The position numbers and the translations under genes are program-made. From NCBI RefSeq assembly GCF_032854445.1, contig NC_088300.1, positions 32,219,608 to 32,283,607 of the forward strand: a stretch of 64,000 nt of DNA. Direction: 5' to 3'. The notes below the pieces were generated by a model. That model worked only from the letters and a program-made list of their open reading frames with translations. It was not told the DNA's origin and did not search any database. Shown piece by piece: positions 51,501-61,100 of this stretch. This DNA is from Liolophura sinensis. Its lineage: Eukaryota; Mollusca; Polyplacophora; Chitonida; Chitonidae. Numbering within the stretch: the first letter of the stretch is position 1; the number at the start of each line of letters is the position of its first letter.

Positions 51501-53816
51501 ATGATACACATTTAGGATTAGGAAATACTTATAATAATAACATATCAATATAAAGGCATAAAACTCAGTGTATTGTTAAACAAACAAAATACAGTTTTAT
51601 TTCATAATCGTCAACAAAAATGAAACAAATACAGCAATAAATTAATTCCTTTCATTTTATCTTATGACATTAAAATGTTCTTACAGAAACTAATCTCTAA
51701 ATACATGTACTCCAATTCCTCAACCTTTTTGCATATGCAAGAGCAACTTTCAGTGCAATTTATGCCTCTTTTTTTGAAGACAAAACCACATTGGATAGGT
51801 ATGCCAGCTTCATGGCTTCAAAAACACAGAATAACATGCAAGAAAGGCTGAAGAAATACAGTAATTTTAAATAACATACCTTGTTTAATGGTGCTAATAT
51901 CATAATGATGTCAAAGTCTCTTTCAAAGAGTATCAAGTGATATTTCATGTATGACATGTATAATAAAGGTTCATCTACATTTATTTATTTACTTGATTTG
52001 GGTTTAACGAAGTTCTAAACAGACTACAGTCTGATGCTACCCAAGTGAAGGTACATGTATAAAACACAGGTGTTCAGTCAACTCATACAAAAATCTGAAA
52101 TGATAAAAACATTAAATCTACTGAAACATTTCGAAGTATTTCTCTAGTTCAGACACATCACAATTTTCTGAAATACACAAATAAAATGTGATATGTAGAG
52201 GAATTTTCAGAACAAAACTCAAATTGGCCCTGGATACCAGTTGCCCTGTTGTTTCAGAGAAAAGACAGACACTGGGATGAAAAAGAGGAAACTATACATC
52301 ACACTCATAGTTTTGTCATTTTTAACATTTCTGAATTGAATTCTGAACATTTTTCTGATGTATTTTTTGTATAAATAAAGAGGAATTCCTCCAAAGAGAA
52401 CAAATCTCATGCCTGTGTTGTGATTTCAAACCTAGTATCTGGCATATCTTTGCAGCTAATATGACATGTCTGATTACCACAAGGACTGAGAAATATGCAA
52501 AATTATATGTCTGACATAACAAGTTAATCCAGCAGTGAATCCATCTGATTATTATTTCAGATAAAACAATAACACATTACATTCTGCAAAGTTTATCTCA
52601 TTTTACCATACTGTGGCAACCTTAAGATGAGATAAGTTTTACTTTTGAACCTGATCACAGTACCATGGTCCTAAACAAAGACTTTTCTACTCGTGAAAAT
52701 GTAAGTAAAATACTTGATTTTGACTGGTACCTGTTTAGAAAAGTATGTATTAAATAAAGCCTCTAACTCATTTGGTAAATGGTGGGTTGCCCTACAGCCT
52801 CTACCTGGTTTCTTCCCGCCATAATGCTGGCCTCAGTCGAATAAGTGAAACGGTGTCAAACACAAACCAGATAAGTAATAAAATGGTGTACTGTATCTCT
52901 TTTAAGACTTTCATCGTTTCTGCTTTATTCACTACCTTCTGGGTGTTCTTTTGTCATGTGCTCTGTGCTCTCCGACCCATATTTTACAAACTATCACACT
53001 GTATAAGCCCACAATTTCCTAAAACAGAAGGATTGTGTGCAATGGTCCATGATGTGCAAAAAGAAGGCATACTAATACTATCGTATTCTCAGACTATATA
53101 TAGTACTAGGCGTTTCCAGTGTGGTACATGATATGTTTAAAAGTTACTGTTATTCTAGTCCTACTCCAGGAGTAACTGGACAGGCCTTGGAGGTTCATGA
53201 TTGACTGTTTCAGAAATTTTACGATGATTGCTTCAGATATGAATGGGAGCAATCCATGACAGTGGGCCCCTGCGTACCGGTAGGGTTGGAATAGTATTAA
53301 TCTAAACTGAGTAAAAACATAATAATGACGCTATTTCATTGTAAGTGTTAACCATTGTTTACAGATTTTGCCAACTTTCTTTCAGTTTTTAATGTTATAA
53401 ACTTAAGGTGGTTGTAGACTGTAAACTAAACTTTATGTAGTATGTAGCTCTGTTGGGCTGTGATCATGTATAGTATGTTGTTGTTGTTGTTCACTCTGAG
53501 ACAAGCGCCTGAATACATCTATTTAACAAACACGATGCGCTGAACTTACATCGTTGTCAAAGTCAACAATAATTTTTTCCCCACACGGCAATACTAGCTT
53601 CGGGAAAGAAATATCTTTCTCAGAACTATCCTGGTTCCTATAACGATCTTTCACGAAGGAGTGTATAAGGAAATCGTCCAACATCTGTTCTCGTCTCGCT
53701 AAGTCCCAGTTTTCCCATTCCGGTTCGCACTCCACTTCAACTTTCTTGCAGTCTTCCAGAATTTTTTTCGCTAGAGGATTGATTCCAGAAAAATATACCA
53801 AAGCTTTATCTTCCAT
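48443..53816 (-). CDS. C1orf198: C1orf198 homologue (DUF4706 family), four exons
   Basis: Exons on the - strand, in order: 53550-53816, 51445-51495, 48956-49756, 48443-48505. All junctions are phase 0; the total is 393 residues (human protein about 327). The N-terminus (VYFSGINPLAKKILEDCKKV then PEWENWD) matches the vertebrate TYFSSLSPMARKI...YGPEW block. The 17-codon exon WTWQDEHSGPFSWKTK joined to SQQDLSL matches [20 protein letters not shown], and the last exon ends SGFDFLDNW, matching the conserved C-terminus as I recall it. The 267-codon third exon is Ser-rich and low-conservation, with SP sites typical of a disordered linker. The molecular function of this family is not established. Vertebrate comparisons are from memory. 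Confidence 0.9.
48956..49756 (-). CDS. C1orf198: C1orf198 homologue exon 3, long disordered region
   Basis: 801 nt between acceptor TTTTATTCAG and donor GAG/gtgagt. It starts SQQDLSLKDLEPNE. Rich in Ser, Pro, Lys and Asp, with RSPLKSPIITRLPLSP-type proline-directed phosphorylation motifs. Read past the donor, the frame runs on to a spurious stop at 48848. Confidence 0.9.
50499..50657. mobile_element. Foldback/MITE-like element with ~58-bp terminal inverted repeats
   Basis: The left arm 50499-50557 and right arm 50600-50657 are inverted copies with about six mismatches and one gap, around a 42-bp spacer. Ends read ATGTTCCCTGCTATGGGTGT and its inverse. It lies in intron 2 of the C1orf198 homologue; no clear target-site duplication is seen. 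Confidence 0.8.
51445..51495 (-). CDS. C1orf198: C1orf198 homologue exon 2 (17 codons)
   Basis: A 51-nt micro-exon with acceptor CATTTCAG and donor gtgagt. It encodes CWTWQDEHSGPFSWKTK, the most conserved block of the family, and is too short for ordinary ORF listing. Confidence 0.92.
52795..52885 (+). mobile_element. Diverged SINE 3' fragment
   Basis: TTTCTTCCCGCCATAATGCT, AATAAGTGAAA and a degenerate GTGTCAAACACAAACCAGAT tail are remnants of the main SINE, in intron 1 of the C1orf198 homologue. Confidence 0.65.
53550..53816 (-). CDS. C1orf198: C1orf198 homologue exon 1
   Basis: 89 codons from ATG 53814-53816 to GAT/gtaagt. It contains the conserved helical N-terminal block (PLAKKILEDCKKVEVECEPE) and a FPKLVLPCGEKIIVDFDND strand-like end. 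Confidence 0.9.
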
Positions 53817-53903
53817 TTTAAACCATGAATGTCAACCAACAAATTTTTAGAAAACTAAACTACTCTCAACCTTTACTTGTACCGCTGTCAAACTACAGTT
53901 GTA

Positions 53904-54110
53904 ATGAAACCACAACTTGCGACAATATCCGGAGAAAAATATCCCGTGTCCATTTCACCATTTGAAGATTACCCTTGGCTTGAGTTATTCCAATGGATAT
54001 TTTCAGTTGAGGCTTTTTATTTGTTTTTTATTTGTTTTATAAACCTGAAAAGATATTTTCTTTTTCAGACATGTGATAACGCAAGTCCATTTTCGTATGT
54101 TTGTCAATGA
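53904..54110 (+). CDS. Hypothetical small membrane protein, divergent from C1orf198 homologue
   Basis: A 68-codon frame from ATG 53904 to TGA 54108-54110. It starts 88 bp from, and opposite to, the C1orf198-homologue start, as in a bidirectional promoter. The first 30 residues are soluble-looking (MKPQLATISGEKYPVSISPF); then comes an aromatic hydrophobic stretch (VEAFYLFFICFINL) followed by basic residues, suggesting a membrane anchor. No family is recognised. It may instead be a first exon or chance. Confidence 0.3.
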   Translation: MKPQLATISGEKYPVSISPFEDYPWLELFQWIFSVEAFYLFFICFINLKRYFLFQTCDNASPFSYVCQ

Positions 54111-54173
54111 CTTTCAACCTTCGTTTGTTGTGACCGCAAATTGTTGGACACAATCCAACAGTACTCGTCAGCC

Positions 54174-54239
54174 TACATCCACGAGGGGAACGGAAGTACA
54201 TCCACCAGGAGAACGGGCATCCATCAGGAGGACGGTCAT
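54174..54239. repeat. Three degenerate ~22-bp repeats related to the large minisatellite
   Basis: Three successive ACATCCACGAGGGGAACGG-like words (then ATCCACCAGGAGAACGG and ATCCATCAGGAGGACGG) match the CATCCACGAGGAGGACGG core of the 53-bp unit, but at a shorter period. Confidence 0.75.
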
Positions 54240-54399
54240 GTAGTGCGCATGACCACACATATGGCGCGAAATGTAAAGTAGTGGGATATAGTTACACATT
54301 TGTGTTCACTTAAAAGACATACGGATTATCACTGTATATCTCATACTATTAACTTAAATTTTATTTACTACAGGGCTTCTCCAAATAATCGAACTATAG

Positions 54400-54510
54400 A
54401 CAACAGATGATGAATAAGACAAGGTATCTTATAAATTATCGGTATAAATTATCGAACTATCGAAGACAGATGACGAATAAAGACAAGGTATTCTATATCA
54501 TAATAACAAA
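54400..54510. repeat. Short direct duplication
   Basis: Two diverged copies about 60 bp apart of a segment containing ATCGAACTAT ... GACAGATGACGAATAA ... GACAAGGTAT. Confidence 0.6.
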
Positions 54511-54628
54511 ACAGCCCACGGCCTCTCCAGACCCGTTGTCCCGACATGCGGTTCATAGGCCTGTAGGACTATACAATATACAGGTACTTGGCAAGACGGT
54601 GGTTTTCCCCCGGCATCTATATAAAATG

Positions 54629-57419
54629 TGCCTAATTTACCTTCATATAGATATAAAGTACAACATCCATACGGAGGACGGTGGCTAATTTAACTTCCTG
54701 CAGGTATACAGTACAACATCCATGAGGAGGACGGTGGCTAATTTACCTTCCTGCAGGTATCAGGTACAACATCCACGAGGTGGGCGGTGTCTAATTTACC
54801 TTCCTACTGTTATAAGGTACAACATCCACGAGGAGGACGGTGGCTAATTTACCTTCCTGCAGGTGTAAAGTACAACATCCATGAGGAGGACGATGACTAA
54901 TTTACCTTTCTGCAGGTGTAAAGTACAACATCCACGAGAAGGACGGTGACTAATTTACCTTTCTGCAGGTGTAAAGTACAACATCCATGAGGAGGACGTT
55001 GGCTAGTTTACTTTCCTATAGGTATAAAGTACAACATCCACGAGAAGGACGGTGGCTAATTTACCTTTCTGCAGGTTTAAAGTACAACATCCACAAGGAG
55101 GACGGTGACTAATTTACCTTTCTGCAGGTGTAAAGTACAACATCCATGAGGAGGACGTTGGCTAGTTTACTTTCCTATAGGTATAAAGTACAACATCCAC
55201 GAGGAGGACGGTGGCTAATTTACCTTCCTACAGGTATCAGGAACAACATCCACGAGGAGGACGGTGGGTAATTTACCTTCCTGCAGGTATAAAGTACAAC
55301 ATCCACGAGGAGGACGGTGGATGCTTTACTTTCATATAGTTATAAAGTACAACATCCACAAGGAGGACGGTGGCTAATTTACATCCCTATATGTATAAAG
55401 TACAACATCCACGAGGAGGACGGTGGCTAATTTACCTTCCTGCAGGTATAAAGTACAAAATCCACGAGGAGGACGCTTGCTAATTTACCTTTCTCCAGGT
55501 ATCAGGAACAACATCCATGAGGAGGACGGTGGTTGCTTTACCTTTCTACAGGTATACAGTATAACATCCACGAGGAGGACGGTGACTAATTTATGTTCCT
55601 ATAGGCATAAGGTACAACAACCACGAAACGGACGGTAACTAATTTATGTTCCTGCAGGTATAAAGTACAACATCCACGAGGCTATAGCTATAAAGTACAC
55701 CACCCACGAGGAGGACAGTGGGTAATTTATCTTCCTATAGGTATAAAGTATAACATCCACGAGGAGGACGGCGGCTAATTTACATCCATATAGGTATAAG
55801 GTACAACATCCACGAGGAGGACGTTGGCTACTTTACCTTCCTATAGCTATAAAGTACAACATCCACGAGAAGGACAGTTGCTACTTTACCTTTCTGCAGG
55901 TGTGAAGTACAACATCCATAAGGAGGACGGTGGCTAATTTACCTTTCAGCAGGTGTAAAGTACGACATCCACGAGGAGGACGGTGGCTAATTTACCTTTC
56001 TGCAGGTGTGAAGTACAACATCCATGGGGAGGACGGTGGCTAATTTACCTTTCTGCAGGTGTGAAGTACAACATCCATGAGGAGGAGGATGACTAATTTA
56101 CCTTTCTGCAGGTGTAAAGTACAACATCCACGAGAAGGACGGTGACTAATTTACCTTTCTGCAGGTGTAAAGTGCAACATCCATGAGGAGGACGTTGGCT
56201 AGTTTACTTTCCTATAGGTATAAAGTACAACATCCACGAGGAGGACGGTGGCTAATTTACCTTCCTGCAGGTGTAAAGTACAACATCCATGAGGAGGACG
56301 GTGACTAATTTACCTTTCTGCAGGTGTAGAGTACAATATCCATGAGGAGGACGGTGGCTAACTTACCTTTCTGCAGGTGTGAAGTACAACATCCACGAGG
56401 AGGACGGTGGCTAATTTACCTTTCTGCAGGTGTAAAGTACAACATCCATGAGGAGGACGGTGGCTAATTTATCTTCCTGCAGGTGTAAAGTACAACATCC
56501 ACGAGGAGGACGGTGACCAGTTTACCTTTCTGCAGGTGTAAAGTACAACATCCACGAGGAGGACGGTGACTAATTTATGTTCATATAGGCATAAGGTACA
56601 ACAACCAGGAAGCGGACGGTGACTAATTTATGTTCCTGCAGGTATAAAGTACAACATCCACGAGGCTATAGCTATAAAGTACAACATCCACGAGGAGGAC
56701 GGTGGCTAATTTATCTTCCTACAGGTATAAAGTACAACATCCACGAGGAGGACGGTGGCTAATTTACATCCATATAGGTATAAAGTACAACATCCACGAG
56801 GAGGACGTTGGCTACTTTACCTTCCTATAGGTATAAAGTACAACATCCACGAGAAGGACGGTTGCTAGTTTACCTTCCTATAGGTATCAGGTAGAACCTC
56901 CACGAGGAGGACGGTGGCTAATTTAACTTCCTGCCGGTATAAGGTACAACATCCATGAGGAGGACGGTGGCTAATTTACCTTCCTATAGGTATAAGATAC
57001 AACATCCACGAGGATGACGGTGACTAATTTATGTTCCTGCAGGTATAAAGTACAACATCCACGAGGAGGACGGTGGCTACTTTACCTTCCTATAGCCATA
57101 AAGTACAACATCCACGAGGACAGTGGGTAATTTATCTTCCTATAGGTATAAAGTACAACATCCACGAGGAGGACGGTGACTAATTTACATCCTTATAGGT
57201 ATAAGGTTGAACATTCACGAGGAGGACGGTGGCTAATTTACATCCCTATAGGTTTAAAGTACAAAATCCATGAGGAGGACGGTGGCTAATTTACATTCCT
57301 GCAGGTATAAAGTACAACATCCATAAGGAGGACGGTGGTTAATTGACGTTCCTATAGGTATCAGGTAAAAAAATCCACGAGGAGGACGGTGACTAATTTA
57401 CCATCTTTTTTCTCCGCAG
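54629..57419. repeat. Large minisatellite, about 50 copies of an intron-like 53-bp unit
   Basis: Consensus unit: GTATAAAGTACAACATCCAC, GAGGAGGACGGTGGCTAATT, TACCTTCCTGCAG. Copies differ at a handful of bases (GTATAAAG/GTGTAAAG, GGTGGC/GGTGAC, CCTGCAG/CCTATAG), and a few are shortened. As the unit is not a multiple of 3, no frame survives. Each unit begins with GT, has CTAAT about 19 nt before its end, then a pyrimidine-leaning stretch and AG. After the last unit a strong acceptor-like TTTTTTCTCCGCAG ends at 57419. Confidence 0.97.
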
Positions 57420-57506
57420 ATGGGAAAAGCCCAACAGGAACGAGGACAAACCGAGTTTGCCTTTCTCTACATGTACGTAGATGAGAAAGTTTTCACAGAG
57501 CCTTAG
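57420..57506 (+). other. Possible 3' exon after the minisatellite
   Basis: It follows a strong acceptor (TTTTTTCTCCGCAG). Starting at its first ATG, a 28-codon frame runs to TAG 57504-57506 (MGKAQQERGQTEFAFLYMYV). It could equally be a decayed repeat unit, since AAAGCCCAACAGGAACGAGG resembles the unit core. I cannot identify an upstream exon. Confidence 0.2.
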
Positions 57507-57996
57507 AATATAATCCTCGAATCATCCAATATGAGAAATCCAGTGACCACCAATTCCGGACAGTTGAATAAAAAAGTCAACAACCACATTCTAGTTTAAA
57601 TATATGTATTTTAATGAGCCCTGTCGCAGTGCCATAACCCACCGCCCATGGAGAGTTTGCCAACAGAAACTCTAATTCAACAAGTTCCTTTCCCTAAAAA
57701 TGGTTACAGCATTGTTTTCATCCGGTTTGCAAAAACCTTTACAGGCAAGTTTATTAGTGTATTAACTCTCTTGTACATTCTAAGATTCTATACATGTGTA
57801 AGTGAAGCAATGAATGGTATGGAGGTGGAATGGAAAATACATTATAGGTGTAGGCTATATGTACAAGGCATATAGCCATGATAGAATGATAACAATGATA
57901 TAGAATACACATTGTCAACTCATCATTCATCTATTATTTACACAGACAGCATGCCATTTACGACTCGGTACTGCTGATTAAGCGGTGTGCTCTTAA

Positions 57997-58162
57997 TTAT
58001 TCACTTTTTTTAAGTGCCGTGTGTAACGATGAATGTTCAGTTTGACAGCATCTTCGTCTTGCTTCTGGTAAAGATATGTGCAGTTTGTTGGATACAAGCA
58101 GTGCGACTGCATCCCGAACCAAAGCTTCCTTACATCTCCTACTCCTGACTGTCCCTTCGTAC
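57997..58162 (-). CDS. Exon 7 of the 259-residue gene, C-terminus
   Basis: Acceptor TTCTTTGTAG; the frame YEGTVRSRRCKEALVRDAVA continues to KKSE and TAA 57997-57999. A different frame over the same bases (58217 to 57993) is open but does not fit the splice phase. Confidence 0.62.
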
Positions 58163-61100
58163 CTACAAAGAAAAAAATGTGAACAGAATGCAATCCTGTT
58201 AAAGGCTTCCTATTCATTTGTAAAAGACTGAAATCTGGAAATGTATATAGATTGCTACTAATTAAACATATATGCCTTCACACTTTTTAGCAAGTCATGC
58301 GCGGAACAAAATTTTGAAATTATAATGATAAATAATTAAACACACATCTACATGTAAATGACTACTTGATGACTGCAATATTCTTAGTTACTTTCCTCCT
58401 TTTTATGGCTTTAGCCTTGTCAAATGTTTATACACATTTGAACTGTCTGTATATAGATAACTTGAAAGCTGGAAGGCCATTCCGATACTACTCCATGCAT
58501 GACTGGAGCCAAAATAGCCATATCTAATTATACCAAAAAATAAAAACAGACATAAAATACAAGGTAAATACAAACCCATCCACATTTAAAATCTTCTGAA
58601 TTCGCTCGGTTCCTGGTAGCTGGACTAGCTTGTGTACAAATCCAGATGTGGCGAGGGGCCTGAAGCAATGTTTCACACAAGAATATAATCACACAGTGAA
58701 AGATAATCATGGCATATTTCCCATGCACATATACAGACAAGGTATACAAAAGCATATGCGGACTGTTTCGCATAATTTAATCACGCTCCATGTAAGCAGC
58801 AATGAATCCGTCACTTTCTTCTTCACTCTTGGACCAAAATAAGGTGTGACAACAAACAAACAGAACATCCCAGATCTGTACTGTAACAAAAAAACCCTTA
58901 TAGGCATGATTATTTGAAACATGGATGGAGCAGACCGGGATTACTGGCAACCACCCTATCTACATGTACCTATACGTACCGTTTGTCCCTAAGCTTCAAT
59001 TTTAAGAACTTTTTTTCCACATAGGCTTCGAGATATGTATAAGCCTAAAAGAGAAAATCTTATTAAGTACCATACACATACCCATTCGAAATAACACCCA
59101 GAATGGCCATAATTTACTCACAAAACATTTACAAAATTCCAAAGTCCCGCAGCGTTGTTTTTGGTACGTAAAACATATATAAATATAGTAACAGGGCCTT
59201 TTCCATACAAAGGGTATTTTCAGTACATATAAATCAAGCTAAGCGAAAAAGTCAATATCAATTTATAAACAATTTATACACCGAAATCACACTTTTACGT
59301 ACCAAGTCCAAGACATAACCGAAACCAAAGCCCTTTAGAAATTCCCTTCTCGGATTTGTCAAGAAAATCTCCAGCTCAGAGCTCTCGGACCTAGATAAAC
59401 ACATAATCATGTATACAGTTGTACGAGGAAGGGGTTAGGAGAAGATATCAATATAACACAGTGAAACACTCTAAAACACTCTTTTTAGATACATGAGGAT
59501 CTTTATGAAATCGCATGCTACCATCAAGTGTGGCTGTATGATGTGAAACAATACATTAAACTATATGTCATGTAACAAATTAATTATTTGTATCGCAGCA
59601 ACCATTCTTCAAATAGCAGCGAAATCTTTCGAGTTTGTGTGATATGAATGTACAGTGGTGCTGCACGCCACTATAGAAGAATAGGGAAATACAGAGATGA
59701 TCATATGTTTAAAACTACTGTATATAGTCAAATACAAGAGTCAATTAAATACACTGTGTCTGTAAATTATAATTGCGCAGAAAAATGTGTAAATATTCCT
59801 AAGCTAATTGTTGTTCACACCAGTCACTGTGCGAAACTCCAGAATGCGCCTACACATATGAGGAAATATAGAAAAATATGTAAAAGACAAAGAAAATAAA
59901 TGAAGTGTACAGATTTAAGCTATACATACCACTTTGAGCCTCTGTCTGTCAACAAGCCTTCCACATACCTGTTATTTCTAAACATTTTGAGTATATGCCT
60001 CAATGTCACCTGGGGCCTCCGTGGCTCAGTCGGTTAGCGCGCTAGCGCAGCGTAATGACCTAGGAGTCAATGCGGTCGCTGTGAGTTCAAGCTGTGAGTT
60101 CAAGTCCAGCTCATGCTGGCTTCCTCTCCGGCCGTACGTGGGAAGGTCTGCCAGCAACCTGCGGATGGTCTTGGGTTTCTCCCGGGCTCTGCCCGGTTTC
60201 CTCCCACCATAATGCTGGCCGCCGTCGTATAAGTGAAATATTCTTGAGTAGGGCGTAAAACACCAATCAAATAAACAAATCAATGTCACCTGCATGACAA
60301 CTGCTCCCTTATCCATACCTGTGAAATGACATCAGATACACAAATAAACATGTTGGAATCCTGCTCCTCATTGTTGAGTTCCTCGTCCGCAAATGGAATA
60401 ATCCTGGACACTTGTAAGTCTTCTGACGAAAACCTACAGAAATCAAGACATCACAAAAGTTGTATCTTTCTTGAAAACATACGAGAAATGACTGCAACAC
60501 TCATCAAAATCGACGCCCACATCGTTACACATTCTAAAGCAAAACGTATTGGAAAGAATGTGTTCAAGACAAAGACCTTAACCCTAAGACATGCAACAAT
60601 GTTCAGTTATGCCCAGCATTTGTCGCCCTAAGCACCACAATGCAGATATACACGAGTATAATATTCAATTCAGATTTGAAATGCATTTCCTTAATTAGTG
60701 TTCTCTTTGCGAATAATTATCCTTGAACATGACGTGCAATGGAAATGCCGTGAAGAACTGTGTTCAGTTAGATGGCAAAGAACGGCACTTTTACCTACAA
60801 AAATAAACACGTCTTTTGAACATTGTGATAATTTAGTTATTTATTTCAATGGTGTTTTACGCCTCAAAAACAGCTCAATTTACAGCCCATGTGATGGCCG
60901 TCAGTTTTATGGACATATGTGCATGGACTGTAATATATAGCGCAGACTTAAAGCCTAATTAGATTGCTCGCACAGTGAAGCCTTTGGAAAGAAGTTTAAA
61001 CCCGTGCAGAGCTGATCCAATTTCTTGTGTGAATATATACAGTGTAATTTGACAAATAGATTATGAATCTGGCTTTGCTTTTGTTCTAGCTTTGTTCTAG

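Noticed and set aside
54629-57419. CRISPR-like array
   Set aside because: Regular period but no unique spacers: the whole 53-bp unit is repeated, in an animal genome. It is a minisatellite.
57993-58217. Open - strand frame ending with a C-x5-C...H-x4-H-like pattern
   Set aside because: It reads the terminal exon of the 259-residue gene in a frame that does not match the splice phase; the in-phase frame is more protein-like.
58745-58886. Candidate exon after a TTTTTTTGTTACAG acceptor on the - strand, with a frame containing SEEESDGFIAAYMERD
   Set aside because: Its only protein-like frame is out of phase with exons 5 and 6 of the 259-residue gene and no good donor follows; could be a rare alternative exon but is unsupported.
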